Counted from the stretch's first letter, positions 44,102-57,649 are shown. The stretch is 64,000 bases of DNA from Amaurobius ferox (GCA_951213105.1 OX578133.1:141539313-141603312), one strand, 5' to 3'. The notes: generated by a model not told the origin, from the sequence alone. Translations and numbers: made by a program.

Positions 44102-46327
44102 CAGTGGAGCACTGTTTATATGTTTCTCAAGGGAAATTCGAAAAAGATGTATAAATGGAAAGATGTATAATCGGAATTTTAAGAAACAACTTTGATTATT
44201 ACAAATTTAATGCTACAAATCATCCTAATTTATTTAAAAGTAATATTTTTATATTTTTAAGATATTATCTATATTGAAAATAATATGTATTAAATTTTTA
44301 TATTTAAACATTTACAATCATAGAAATGAAAAAAAAAAACATACCTTTATTTTATTTTCATACATATATGTCATAAGTAAATACACATCTTGTTTCATAC
44401 GATTTATATGCATGCTGGTAGATGTTAATTAAAAAAAATCTTTAATCGTCGTCTGACATGCTGATTGAATGTGAGTAATGAGTCTTCTATTAATTCATCA
44501 ATTGTGATTAATTTCAAAGTCATTATGTCAGTATCACAATTCACATACTCCTCGAAAGTAACTTCTGATCTCAGGAGATTCCAACTTCTTCATTCATGAT
44601 CACAGTTTCATCATCTCCAGCATTGACATCACTGTCGTCATTGGCATCACATTCATCTAATTTGGGATATGGAAATCCTCCTTTAATGAAACAATTTCTT
44701 ATTGTTTTAGACATGACTTGAGTCCATGCTAGGGAGATCATGATTATTTACTGAAGTACTGTTATCTTTCCTTGAATATTTCCTGTAGTGATGCTTTGAA
44801 GTATATATTGAATTAAACGCTTTCTGTAGTACACTTTTAAGTTTTTTATTATTCTCAGATCTAGGGGTTGTAGTTTGATAGTGCAATTTGGTGGAAAGAA
44901 AACCTCATTCACATTTTTCAAAAAGTCGATCTCTTGGGGGTGAGCAGTACATTGAAAATAATAGAGAGTAAAATTTTATGTTTTTGTTGTTTCATATCTT
45001 TATCCATTTTTTTTAGCCACTCAGTAAAAATTTTAACAGTCATCCACACTTTTGTATTTGCTTCATAACCTACTGGCAATGTTTCAACGTTTGTAAAACA
45101 CTTTGACTTCCGTATGACTAGAGGAGTCATCTTATCACTTCCATCAGCGTTGGCACAAAGTAAAACAGTGAGGTGATCTTTAGATTTTTTTCCACCATTG
45201 CAATTGTCACCTTTAAATGCGAGAATTCTTGCAGGCATTAGATGATAAAAGAGGCCTGTTTCATCAACATTGCAAATGTTCTTCAGCTGGTATTCATCAA
45301 TTTTGTTTGACAAATTTTTTAACCATTTGTTAGCAGTTTTAGTTGGATCATTTTTAGATTCCCCGCTTACCATGTGACTTGAAATTCTGTGTAACATTTT
45401 GAATTTGTGAAGCCATCCAGTTGAAAAACATGCATCTTTCACATCCAATTTCAATGCAATTTCCTTTGCCTTCTCTTTAAGCATGGGAACACTCACGGTA
45501 ATATTTGATGTACAACATTGTGTTAAAAACTAAAGCAAAATGTCCTCTACTTCAGGAAATTTGCCTTCTTGTACATGCAGTTTCTTCAAAGCACAGTTTT
45601 CGCAAGCTGCTGCTTTGTCCTCGATTTTTTTTCTTTCATAGACAATGGTTTTTAGAGCAAAAGCTGGAATATCCAATTTTTTAGCCAAATGTACTTTTGT
45701 TAATCCTGTACTTTTCTCAAATTCTTTTAAAATTTCAATTTTATCTTTTAATGAAAGTGCTTTACATTTTCGGGACATTTTTGGAGAAAGTTAAATTTTT
45801 AAGAAACCAACAGAATGATAATAACCAACAGACTGAATAGCAATACTGAAACATGAGCTCTCAAAAGCATAGGAATTCAATTCAAACTGCTTATCAAACA
45901 AAAGTGTCTGGTGAATTCCCTTTCATTGTTCGTTCTTTTCGTCTTGTAAGCATCAGGTTATTTTAGGGTAGGGGTGATTTCTTCCCGCAGCAGGTGCAGT
46001 TTAGGGTTGCCATGTAAATTTGACAACTTGAAGGAGAATTCTTTGGGAATCAAAAAGGGTGCAAAATTTGTAACATTGGCAACCTATGTAACAGTGATTA
46101 GAGCATCTCTATCCTTGTGGTGGCAATTCCCAAATGTTTTATCCGAATGAAAATTTTCGAATTTTAGAAAGACTTATCAGTGGAAAAACAACATATAACT
46201 GAAGTTTTTCATCATATAAACGAAATATTTTATCATTACATGGCTAGGAATGAATCGGGATTGTGATGAAACGAAGTATAAATGTAAAAGACGTATAAAT
46301 GAGAAAAGTATAAACTGTACTCCACTG
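44102..46327 (-). mobile_element. Tigger/pogo-type DNA transposon, second family, inactive
   Basis: Termini CAGTGGAGCACTGTTTATA and TATAAACTGTACTCCACTG, flanked by TA (44100-44101 and 46328-46329). Distinct in TIR from the 8400-10401 element. Carries a transposase pseudogene on the minus strand. Confidence 0.88.
44425..45778 (-). pseudogene. Tigger-like transposase with CENP-B domains, broken
   Basis: Starts MSRKCKALSLKDKIEILKEF (psq-type HTH). The second HTH (CENP-B type) shows STGWLHKFKMLHRI. The DDE core has ICNVDETGLFYHL at about 45240-45280 with the first catalytic Asp intact, then DHLTVLLCANADGSDK and PLVIRKSK. After KWM-type sequence a frameshift near 44960 removes the DNC-AH block with the second Asp; downstream IKLQPLDLRIIK is out of frame, and the tail ends NQHVRRRLK before TAA at 44425. 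A frame break near 45500-45530 splits the N-terminus. Confidence 0.88.
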
Positions 46328-46329
46328 TA

Positions 46330-46776
46330 TTTAGAATAAAATAACTTTTTTTCTTTTTTTTTTTAATCAAATGGCCAGGCACTTAACTCATCATCATTCG
46401 CCTAAGAAGAATAAAATAACTAGCAAACCATGTATTTTCACAATGCTTTAGTTTTCAGTTTCATTTTTATTATAGAAATTCTTGATCACAGTGCACAAAT
46501 TAAATATTAGCCATCTCCCACAACCAGCAAATTTAGCATATCAGTGTTTTAAATATATAATACATAGAAGAAATATGATTCATATAATATGGCATGTGAT
46601 AAGAAAAAGTCACAAAACATTAAAATTAAAGTTATTATTACTATTCAAAATGAAACGTAAATGAAAATTAAATTCCATTAGGAAGTATTTATTTTCTCAC
46701 AATTTAAAAATAAAATTATAGGTTAATGATAACTGAAATAAAATACATAATTTGCCGATTATAACAGTTCTAAATA
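46330..46776. other. AT-rich spacer
   Basis: No gene seen between the Tigger end and the candidate exon. Confidence 0.4.
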
Positions 46777-46878
46777 TCAAGAAAATTCTGCATCAATCGT
46801 AGTCCCAGATTTCATGGTTGATAATGCTGGATCATTATTCATTTTCAATTTGAATTTTGTGTTTAAAAATTCAATCAG

Positions 46879-47000
46879 TCACTGTGCTTCTGGACAAGAT
46901 AAATTAGCATTGAAATGGTAAACAAAAATCATTAGAATTTTATCTTTATCCATTCCAAGTAAAGCTGCAATGTGGTCTATACTAGATTTCAGCACAATTA
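46879..47000 (-). CDS. candidate exon, unknown protein
   Basis: On the minus strand, ATTAAATACAG ends at 47001 and a phase-1 frame opens: VLKSSIDHIAALLGMDKDK followed by ILMIFVYHFNANLSCPEAQ, then TGA at 46879-46881. The same frame continues beyond the TGA for 33 protein-like codons to another TGA at 46777. So either the exon ends the protein here, or a Trp or Arg codon became a stop and this is decayed. Entry phase 1 fits the other minus-strand exons. Family not recognised. Confidence 0.35.
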
Positions 47001-48529
47001 CTGTATTTAATAATTAACACAGTAATAGAAAGTTGCACACTTCAAATAACACATTTCAACTGTATATAATATAACAAAAATGTGAAACACACTAGACTCA
47101 CTCGATACATAGCAAACAACTAAGAGCATAACAAAAATGTATAACTCTCCAGCCTCACTCACAGGTCTGCAAGTAGTAGGGCAAGTGATAGCCACTCTCT
47201 CCCCTGACTTACTGGTGGGCATAACCGAAAGTGTAATAGGCCATCCTTACTCTACCCATCTTAACTTTTGTGCTACCTAGCATAAAGAAGAGTTTCACTT
47301 CTTCGTTATTCTAGGATTCTTATTAAATGAACTTACACTACCATGTCTTAAGAAGTTATATTTCAAAAATGCTTCTCAAAATTTAAAAACATGGGCCCTA
47401 TAAAGCATGAAGCCAGAGTTAGGACGAGACCAAACATGCACAAGTACATTTAATGATGGTTTTACTTTGTAATTGTCTTCACTTTAAAGCGGGGAACAGC
47501 ACAAAGTGCAAATGGTCTAAGGTTCTAACAGTTTTCTAATAAGCTGAAACAATGAATAAGTTCTTTCATTACTTTGACACATTTGAAAATAACTTCCATT
47601 TAATTACCTATGGATGACAAGAGTAAAACTAACAAAGATTCAAAAAGAAGATGAGCAAAAGAAAAAGAGAAATTAACCTTTAGCTTGAGGGGTCGAAAAA
47701 TCTAAACTCTTTTTCAGAACGGAAAGATTCATTCGAATTCCTACCCCTTTTGCCATTTGCCACAAAAAAAGATGGGTATCAATCATTGTCCCACTGTAGT
47801 CCAAAATGAAGGGCAAAATTCATTCTTTTATGCAAGATTCCTTTATATCATAGGAAATTTGAAATAAGGAATATTCTTCTGATTTTCACTGAACTCTGTG
47901 TTCATTGCTTTTTGCTGAAAACTTTGATTATTTATATAAAATGTATACTCTGGCCTTTTTATTGCATATGATATTTTTACTTTCTCTGCAATATATGGTA
48001 ATGTATAGGGTGGTATTGGTATTGTGCCAAAAATCGCAACTCTGAGTTTTTGGCAGATCTACAAGTTTTGGGACCTCTAGAACACTACTTTTAGCGTAAC
48101 ATCTGTGCACGTGTCTGTCTGTGCAGATTTTGTATCTACTCTAAATGTAAAACAAATTGACCGAATTTCATAAAATTTGGTTGGTACGTCACTTGTGGGT
48201 AACCCTGGTGCTGATTAGATTTTGATACGATTCAAGATAAAAGAACCTGCCTTTTTTTGTGAAATGGCCTCAAAAATTTCCTTTATTCATTTTAGTTGAA
48301 AGAATAATAAGACCAAATTTCACAAAATTTGATAGATAAATCACCTGTAGGTTAACCTGGTGCTGATTAGATATTGGTAAGATTTGGAAAAAAAAACCCA
48401 CTGCCTTTTTCTGCCTTGACAAAAAGAGATATTTAATCAAAATTTGGTATGATTTTTCAAATCAATAAATGTTATAAACGTGTAACTTTCAGTGTTCTCA
48501 AAGAAGAGAAACATCTTCAACATTTCAAA
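47001..48529. other. gene-free stretch with a doubled motif
   Basis: Two related blocks at about 48155-48245 and 48305-48395 share ACCGAATTTCATAAAATTTG and AACCTGGTGCTGATTAGAT. 47791-47810 resembles the Gypsy Pol end at 40141, too short to call. Confidence 0.4.
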
Positions 48530-48960
48530 CATTTTTACTTTCTCATACTATGTACTATAATAGAGAGAAAGTATTATTTTCATAAAAGTTTTTGAATTCA
48601 AGATTTTGAAGCCAATATTTTTTAGGACCTCCTGAACATGTTTTGACTATTTTTCCAGTGATGTCAGTCTGTAGTCGATTTCTTATGTATAGGATAGCAG
48701 CCACTAATATTAATGGATTTTCAAGAAACTTTATATCTCGTTTTGTTATCAAAAGCTCTACAACTACATATATATATATATATATATTTACTATAATTTT
48801 TTTTTTAATTCGAGTTTGAAAATTATTCTAAATTTTATATTTTTTTAACATTTTAGCATAGGACAAAAATTGGCATAATCATGCATGAAAGGGTTCATTT
48901 ATGGCTCAATGATCACAAGACTTAATAGTTTCAAGTTGTGAAAGATAACCACAATACAAT
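48530..48960. repeat. third partial copy of the 11.6-12.0 kb repeat
   Basis: Shares TTTTTACTTTCTCATACTAT, TTTTAGGACCTCCTG..TTTTGACTATTTT, GATGGATTTTCA.GAAACTTTATATCT and GCATGAAAGGGTTCATTTATGGCTCAATGATCAC with 11640-12000 and 33040-33190. Confidence 0.65.
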
Positions 48961-50469
48961 TTTTCTGTTCGTGATGTCATTAGCCCAGAGGTAAATTGCC
49001 CCCACCCCCCCTCCTCAAACGAGGAACATTGTCAAGAAATATGGTTTCAATCGAAAGATTTTGTAATCTCTTTAAAAAAAGCTATTAAAAATGGATTCTG
49101 ATAAGGGATAGTCGAGTTGAGCCACATTCCAGTTAATTTCCCTCGAATATCGAAACAATATTGAAATGTACTGTTATTTTAAAATTTCCTGTGAAAATTA
49201 CCAATTAATATGTAAAGTTCTATTTTTAAACAAATAACACAACTTTTAGAATGATAATCTACGCCATTGAGATATTGTCCATTATTGATCCAAAATGGGG
49301 AAAATTCTAAAACACTAAATATTTTCACTATTATCATATGACAAAATACTTTCAGTACATCTAACTAATAATTAATAAACACTATTGTTTAGTAGTTATG
49401 AACTGCTCACTAGATATTAGATATTTACTTTTTCACCAGAAACACGATATCTCATGAAATAATGAACCACTTTACATAAACTTTAACAGCAATAAGCATA
49501 TTTATTTTAGCGAGATTCAATTTGTGCTTTTGTTTTCAAAATAGAAATCTGTTAAACTGTAGTGAAAGTCATGAGTTGGGGATACATTGCTTATATATAT
49601 TTCATTTTATTTTTCAAAGAAAATATGCCTGATTTGGGAAAACAACTATCAGAAAGATCAAAGAAATTTCTTTAAAAAAAGCTTTGAACATAATCTATAC
49701 TATCAATAGTTTTTTTACATCAATAGTTTACGCAATCTATACTATCAATAGAATTTTAAAAAAATATATACTTTTAGTATTTTGAAGACGTAATTAATTT
49801 ATAAATTCTGATATAGGACATTCAACTAACAATATGAACTTAAAATTTAACAGGAGCTAAATTGAAACTATTGACACTGCAAAACCATCTTTGTGATTTC
49901 CATATCAGTGCATCCCTGTCAGTTCTCAATGACAGGAGCATGCATCCCTGTCAGAAGATTATTTTAATAATGTATTTATCCAGCATGCATTTGGATAAGG
50001 ACACTTTGGAGTAGTCCAGGAGTTCTTCAATCAGACCTTTCTCTTTGCTGATTCCAAGCCTTTCAAAAGGGATTTTGTAATTAATGTCATTCCCAAGCAT
50101 AAGGCTCCTGTATGAAGAGCTGGTGCATCCGTTATACTGAAATTTACTTGCACATTGATTTACTATCGTGCAGAGTCTTGATATAGAGCATTGTGGTATA
50201 AATTTGTAATAAAGTGGGAGATAATTTGGTCACAAATTGCTCTAATAATGTTGAAAAAGAGGGACGTGAGAATACTGTATTTTTCCATTATTGGCTATAA
50301 GTGTACAAAAACAGGTGCATTCCACTGAGGTTAGCAAGGAGATTTTACAGGTCAGTGGTGCTGGTTATCCCTCCTTGTCTCCAAGGCATTTCTTAGTTTG
50401 ATTCAGCATGTTAGCTTGTGTTATAGGAGTTTTTCCTGAGCAAATGTTCATATGCAAATGTTCATTTGC
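48961..50469. other. gene-free stretch with possible eroded coding trace
   Basis: Mostly AT-rich. 49955-50135 on the minus strand reads as about 55 open codons (NGCTSSSYRSLMLGND, then KIPFERLGISKEKGL), not assigned. A small foldback CCTGTCA..TGACAGG is near 49905-49935. Confidence 0.35.
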
Positions 50470-50975
50470 AAGGTCAGTAGTGTGCTAGTCGTTTGCCAGG
50501 GTATTCAATATGGCCACTTCCCAGGCTCTTGCAGTATTCCACACTGCATTCCTGATGTTAAAAATTTTAGAAATGGTTAAATACTTTTACTGCTGCTGAG
50601 GGCATTCAAGATTTTCTTCAGAAGTAAATGTGATTGAACAATGTATGCTCTGATCCATTGGTTGAAGACCCAGACCGTCCAACTCATCTGAAGGACTTGA
50701 GCAACTATTTGGACGGCCGGGCTGATCCATAGGTTGGATTAATGAAGCATAATTAGGTGTTGTCCAATTTGGTCAGTTTATTGGAAGTGGCTGTACGATT
50801 AGAAGGAAGGGGGATAAAAACAAAAAAATCTTTCACTGTAAAGTCAGAAAAATAAATTTCCATAATTATTATTTCTACAAAAGTTTTTTCTAAAATTTTT
50901 TTTATTGAATTCTAAAAAGTGTCAAATTTTGGGTCTTTTCGGGTTCCCAGATAATAGATCCGGTACTGTATATGA
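50470..50975 (-). mobile_element. Tigger-type relic, C-terminal trace and one TIR
   Basis: Minus-strand NAVWNTARAWEVAILNTL at about 50500-50555 resembles the tail of Tigger/Jerky-like transposases, where an ARAW-type helix is common. 50945-50973 (CCAGATAATAGATCCGGTAC then TGTA) matches the right terminus of the 56565-57649 element. The other end was not found. Confidence 0.4.
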
Positions 50976-51559
50976 AACCTATTGCACTGTCACTATCAAT
51001 AAAATCATATGGTTATGCAGGTATTGTTAATGATGAAAGATGACCACCTGTTCAGAATTAACCCATGTGAGGACTGGTCAGTAAGTTGCCCTGATGTATG
51101 ATTGCTTCCGATTTGCTACATAAAAAGCACCCATGTATGGCAAAATTTCTGCAGCAAGTAGTAGAAATTTTTTTTACTCAATTGATTGCTCTTTGCTTTC
51201 ATATTTGTCAGTTTTAAACTTTTCAGCTCTTTAATTTTTCTAGCTATTTTAATTTTTTATACATGTTGGAAGAAATATGTAAAGATAGAAAAATAAACAC
51301 AGCATGTGCTACTAGTTGTAAATTTAGTTTAAAACTAAGTTACCATTTTTGTAGAGCAATTTAAAAATTCGATGGCTGCTCGCCATTTTGCAGTAACTAA
51401 AAAGAAACTGCAGGTAAAGGTAAAAAAAGTAAAAAAAGTAAAGGTAAAAGTACAGGTAAAAAGTCTGAGTTGTCTCTGATGTCGAGAATGAAGAATGCAG
51501 TATGTGATTGTTTGACATTAATTTCAGTTTTAGAGGAGAAATTAGCACAGTGGGTCACC

Positions 51560-52680
51560 CGAGCAGAGCAGAGCAGATTCATTGTGACATGAACAAACAT
51601 TCAGATCAAGATGCAAAATATGTCAAAAGACCCTCCCTAACTTCCAGCTACTAAAACTGATGGATTTTGTTACTTTTGCAGGATGATGTAATCGATTTAT
51701 GAATAAATGGGAGTTATATTTACAAATCTTCACTAAGCTTACCCAGAAACTGCCGACAGAACTGGAAGGAAAATTTTATTCTTTTCAAAATTTCATCATT
51801 CAATTACGTATGCTGTACAATTTTGAGCTTTCATAAATGGGAAACAGATAAGACTTTTCCCACATTTGATTTGCCTTCAAAGAGTACAGTGGAGCAAATT
51901 GGATCAGTTGCTTGTAAAGACAAAAGAGCACAAAAAGTCACAGTTCACTAATTCTTTTGGGATGCATGCCTCCAGAACACATTTGCCCCTAGTGGTTATT
52001 TTTTACTGAAGTGAAGCTGAAGTTTTTTCTCAGACAGTGAAGTTCCCAAGTGGCATATTTGTACATGCTGACTTGAAAGAGTGGATGGACAAAAATAACA
52101 CTGTGGAATGGCTTGAGAAAGTTGGGGGCAGGAGAGAGTGGGCTGGTTTTAAAAATCATCTTTAAAAATCATGCTCATCTAGTTTAAGGCACATTGCACT
52201 AGGAAAGTAGAAAAATTATGCCATGACATGCAGGTGTCTGTATTTGTAAATCCTGGGGGAGGGGGGCTTGTTTCACCAGTCATTCTATGTCTATCTGAAC
52301 AAGACATTTAAAGATAGATTTTGGGCAAAATGGATCATATGGATGGCACCGTCCAATGCAGTGATGTTGAAGGACGGTAACCTTTAAAAAAAAGTGGGCA
52401 TTATCACAATTGTGGAGCGGGTGAAAGAAGCATTGTCAGCCATCCCTTCAAAAATAATTGTTGGATCTTTAAAAAAAATTGCTTAATCAGCAATTCAATG
52501 GGTGGAAGTGCAGACAATGTTGTCTCCAAAGAGAATAGTGATGATGAAATTCAACCTGATCTTCTGATAAAGAAGGATGAGTTTCAAGAATTGTTAAAAT
52601 AATCTTATAGTGATTCTGACTTAAAGGATTTGAGTAATTTTTGTAAAATTGTAGAATGCTTGAATGCTAATGGATGATTG
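51560..52680 (+). pseudogene. pogo-like (POGK/Jerky-type) transposase relic
   Basis: Scattered blocks on the plus strand read like the DDE domain of pogo-type proteins: FDLPSKSTVEQIGS, KRAQKVTVH, then PSGIFVHADLKEWMD and NTVEWLEKVGGRR (about 52030-52130). Further on are FHQSFYVYLNKTFKDRF (about 52270-52320) and an ERVKEALSAIPSKIIVGSLKK tail. Many stops and shifts separate them, and no catalytic triad can be followed. Termini were not identified. Confidence 0.6.
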
Positions 52681-55160
52681 TGGAAGTGAATGATGATGGT
52701 TGAATTGAAAAATAAACGTACAACTGTTATGATGGTTTTCAATGACGCAGCTTTTCCAAATCAATTAGAATTCAAAATTCATAATTTTCAGCCTTCCATT
52801 CAAAATTCTAAATTAATTTATCGTTATTGTGTATTTCGACGATTTATCTCTTATTAACATTCATTTATTATGCCTTTCTAGCAGTCTAATATTCTAAATT
52901 AAGTGCAATGTATTTGCAAATGCTAAATATATCCTTTCAATCCTTTGCCAATTCACTAGTGTCCCCTGTACGTTTTTCTTTATGGTTTTATTCTTTCTCT
53001 TTCGGTTGAAAATTTTATTAAGTAAATCGACAAAAAAGTGCATCTTTTAAAAGTCCCTTTCTCAGCTTATCGTTTGAACACCTGGTTTTAGGGTGCCTCA
53101 CGAACATTCCTTAGATAAGTCATTCATGTGTTTAAGTTAGCTAGGATTTTGAGGCAATTCTGCACCTTGCGTTTTTGGCGAAGCATTCTATTTTTATTCA
53201 CAGGGTGCATAGGCGCTTTATGCAATATGCAAGTTTTCACTCGCCAAGATTGGAGGCTCTTGGGAAGTGAAAATCTCATTAGTGGGACATTCTATTCTGA
53301 GCAGTGACTTGAGGCGGGCATAAGATTTTGTGGAGCCACACTCCAGGACTTATGCTATGGTACCCATGACTCATGGTTACCAGTGAGAAGATTTTTTCAT
53401 TTTAATGTTTTTACCATTGTGCCAACAATTAATGTGAAGTGTTTCTGGGCTTGCTCTGCCATCCCCGTATCATCAATCTATTGTCTCTAATCATCCCAGC
53501 AACAACAATCTTATCTTGCAGTGTGTATACCAGTGAAGTGAAAGTTTTGTCAGACTACAGCGCTGCAATCTTGCTACCATTTTTCCCGGCTACAGGTTCT
53601 GCACCGTCATCTATTTTTCCTAGTGCATGCCCCTGCGATGCGCTGTCACATTTCAAAGATCTGCTGCTCAAATTATAGTTGATGGAAGCGGCCACAAGAC
53701 CAATTATTTTGTTTACAGTGATAAAATGTGAAGAACAAGTGTTGTGTTGTGTTGTGTTACCAACCAATTTCATGGGTTACAGTGGCTTGAAAATGTAACC
53801 AGTTTTCCTGGTCCCTTGTGTGAATAGCTCCTAATGTGTGGTGCTGCCATCTATGGTTGGACACAAAAAACATAGCAGTCCAAATGATAATTTTTCTATA
53901 AAGTGTTGGCTGAGAATTTGATTAGTATTTTAATTTTAACAATTATTATGAATTTTTTTTAAACACTTACACCTTTATTTCCAAACTTAGAACTTATTTT
54001 TCGAACATGTACACTTGCAATTTTACATTTACTATTTGCTTTTGCTTTTTCTTCCTTTTGGTAGACAGTTTTCCAGGCAGACCAAGCTCTGATCTTCAGA
54101 CTAGAGTGGAATCTGAACCTGGGATTTAAGTATTTTAAAATCTCAGTTAAAAGTTTTGAAATGATTGTTTTACTTTAAAAATTGAAGGTTAACTGTTACT
54201 GGAGATCTTAAGTTTTAAATGTTTGTTTAACAATAAAGGTTTAGTTTGGCAAATATCTTGTATTTATTTTGTGTTTGTTTGGCTATTAATTATTTTGGGT
54301 ACTTAAAGGTAAATGGATTCTGGAATTTAAAAAGTTGATTGTTTGGTGTTGGTATATATTTCAAAAAGGTAAAAATCAAAATAATGAGCACAAGCCAAAC
54401 ATTTAGAAATAGGATACAGAAACTTTATTATTTAATCAGCTTATTGGAAATAATCTTGAAAGTCAAAATAAAATATAATACATTATACAATCAGGCAATT
54501 TAAAAATAATAACAACTTTAGTTTAATCAAAATAACATCTTAAAATAAATATAAATAATAAATCAATTAAGGATGTCAAAGACGACATCACAACCGATGA
54601 AATGCAAGTTTTTCTGTCATTAATTTAGTATTATCGATTTTAGTGTACTAAATATTTAAAAATTTTTTTAATAGTGAAAATCTTTTTCAAAAATTCTTTG
54701 CTTTTTTAGAGATATATAGTACCCTACCTTTCAATACTTGTTGCTTTTTCCAAATACTCGATATTTTTAAAATTCATAAATTGTTAACTTTTATGTTTAA
54801 TATGTTATTTTAATTCAAATAAATTTTTCAAGGAGAATAAATGTATTAGTTGAATAGTATTCAGCAATATCATTTTGTTGTCCTATAAAACTTGATTATC
54901 TGACAACAGAAAAACAAAGTTTTATTTTTAAATAAAAAAAAAAAAATTCAGTTAGTATTATGTTCCAAGTAGCATTAAGTAACTTACTAAAAAATGTAAA
55001 AGTAACTTGCAACTGTAATAACTAATTACTTATTTTTCATAGGTAACTGTAATGGTTCTCTATTTATTAATTACACTTTCAAAGTAACTTTATTGACTAC
55101 ATATTAAGCATTTTAAATACTTTCTAAAAATTCCAAAATAATGAAAAATTCACATTTTAC
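52681..55160. other. gene-free stretch
   Basis: Opposing 70-80 codon frames at 53439-53773 overlap each other and match no family I know. The rest is AT-rich, intron-like. Confidence 0.4.
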
Positions 55161-55256
55161 CTTTATTTTGCACAGGTGCATTTTTCTCAGCCTGAGTATT
55201 GTCCAGCATGTTTAACACTGCCTGATAAGGTTGTGTACTGTTTAAGACAGATGAGT
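55161..55256 (-). CDS. 96-nt phase 1-1 repeat exon
   Basis: Acceptor TTTTTTTCAG before 55256 and donor GTAAAATG after 55161 on the minus strand. It encodes 32 residues: DSSVLNSTQPYQAV, LNMLDNTQAEKN, APVQNK. It begins like the 69-nt exons (DS..LNSTQPY against DSNFLESTQIY) and carries two TQ sites. 96 nt keeps the 1-1 phase. Product unknown; low-complexity Ser/Thr/Gln content suggests an unstructured region. Confidence 0.72.
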
Positions 55257-56564
55257 CTGAAAAAAATAAAAATTTATAATTGGGTGAAGTGAAAAGAATA
55301 AAATAAATATAGTTTGAATTGTATATATCTAATAGACCTAAATAATAAGATTCATGTTTTAGCCTACTATCTAAGGAACTTAAACTAGTATCTAGTTATG
55401 ACAGTTTGCATTGAAAAGAACCACTACAAACCTTAATTATTTTTTAAGAAAGCTATTTTTAGTGTAAATATAAAGAAAGCAATATTGCATCAAATCAAAA
55501 GAAAATGAACTCAGGATATCAATATAAATAAAATACAATTAACAATGAAGCTCTATGCAGGCATAAAATACACTCATTTCCATAAATTAAGAATCAAAAT
55601 AAATTCAGAAGACATTTTTCCAAAGTTAAAAGTAATGAGTGCAAGTATTATTTTAGATGATAATTAATTAGTCCTTTATGCTTCCAAAAAAATATAAAAT
55701 AGAATATATTTTTAATAAATTTATAAAGTTGTAAAAACTTATTTCGAATTGTTGATACACATATTTTTAATAAGGCAAAAATATTATAATGGCATTTTTT
55801 AAAGTGAGAAAAATTTTAAAAAGGTAGGATATTTTCCTCACGACTGTGATTTTTAAAGCACAATTTATTTTTTGTATAAAAACAGGGATGAGATTGCCTA
55901 AAAAGCAAAAAAGCTGAAAATAAAATTTTGAGTAAATTATATGAGACAGACGTTTTAAGTGTCAAAACATTTGAGAATTACACATAACTAAAAAAAATAA
56001 AAATACTACATTGCAAAAACAATGATTTAATTCATATTATTATATTTAGTATAATACAAGCTTGGCAATTGCATTTAAATATATAAGCAAATTTAATATT
56101 GGCACAATCTTTCATATTAATTCTAAACTATGCTTTTGTTATCTATAATAACTTATGCTTTTATTTTTGTCAGTTTCGTAGAAATTAAATTATTATACTT
56201 TCAGGTTATACAAACAAAAAAATTTCCATAATTTGTAAAACACAAATTTTTTATAATTACGAAGACACAAATTTTTTGTTCCAAAAGTGCAGTATATTTT
56301 CAAACACATATATAAAATAATCATGTTTTATTAAAATGTGCATTCTCTAGGTCTACACAGAAATAACATTTTGTGGCAGTATCACATGTTTAAAATAAAA
56401 TGTTTCTTTTGTCCAAAAATGTTTTTTCATAAAAATGTGGCAGAAAAATATTTCATTGAGTTTATGTCAAAGAATATTAAAAAATACATCCACAGGTCAT
56501 ATCTTGAAGCAAGATATTCACTCTACCTCTGTTTTCCCTTTGAGTTCAGTGACATAAACATATA
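55257..56564. other. intron-like stretch with the 6.24-kb duplicate
   Basis: 55680-55900 is homologous to 6240-6500. No gene seen. Confidence 0.5.
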
Positions 56565-57649
56565 CAGAATGCAACCTCTTATCCGGCGTTCCAATATCCG
56601 AACTTTCCCAAAACCGGAATGAGGCAAAATAATGCCAAATTCTGTGCCAACACTCAATTATTTGCCAAAAATTGCGCCAAATAGCGGTTTTTTGTTTAAA
56701 ATCCCACCAAATGATTTTTTGCCTTAATTAGCAATATTAATATTATAAAATAATGCGTTGAAATCTGCATTTTTCTCACTTCAACTGTTTGCGATCCTGA
56801 CATAAAGATCTGGCTGAATCCACAACTTGCCACATCGGAAATGTTGTTAAAAATATTTCGGGAAGAAGACGAAAACTACAAGTATCATGGAGGTAAAAGT
56901 GAACTCAACCTCCATGGTGGATATATTTGTTCCATGTCAGATAAACATACTTTCGACGAATGACAAAACAGTTTCTTTGTGAAATGATATAAAAAAATTA
57001 TATTTTTAGAAAAAAAAAACATATTTTCTTTTTTAGAATGGGTGAGCGTTCGTTTGATGCCTCAATGACTTCGTAGTGGTAAAGTTACGTCATAACATTT
57101 TTCACTGCAAAGTGACTGGGGCTTTGGGAGAAAGCTATGGAATCTAAAGAAATTTGCAGAGATTTTTAATTTTTTTTCTTGTGTACTAGTAAGTTTATAA
57201 TTTTCAATTTATGGATTTCATTTTCACATATTTTTGAAATTCTTAACATAAAAATTAACTTTTGGCATTTCCAGTTAACTGTACGCACTGATTATAAATA
57301 AACTGTAACCATGTTAAAACAGCTTGTTTTGATTTTTTTCACGGTGGTCTGCTATGATAATACCAAAGGAGTGACAACTTTTTTCAGACTTTTTTTTTTC
57401 TTTCAAAAATTTTCTTAAACACTAATTAATACATGTAATTTGCATTTTAGTTAACCAAGTATATTTTTCATATAGATTATAAAAAAGCTTTATGTAATAC
57501 ATTTATGTTCTTAAAATGAATTATAATTTTCTATACCATCATTTGAGACCATTCCAGTAAGTTTTAGAAAAAGTGTTCCGAGTTAGGAAAAAAACCCTTA
57601 TCCAGAATGCCTAAAGTCCCAAGCATTCTGGATAATAGATCCTGTACTG
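56565..57649. mobile_element. non-autonomous pogo/Tigger-like element
   Basis: Left end CAGAATGCAACCTCTTATCC and right end GGATAATAGATCC..TACTG form imperfect inverted repeats. TA at 56563-56564 and 57650-57651. Interior of about 1.08 kb lacks a transposase and includes a short GCCAAA-rich region (56640-56710). Confidence 0.7.

Noticed and set aside
47785..47825. Second Gypsy Pol end (HFGLQW)
   Set aside because: Only about 18 bp match to 40141; too short to support.
53439..53773. Opposing frames of 79 and 72 codons
   Set aside because: They overlap on opposite strands, have no splice context and no recognised product.
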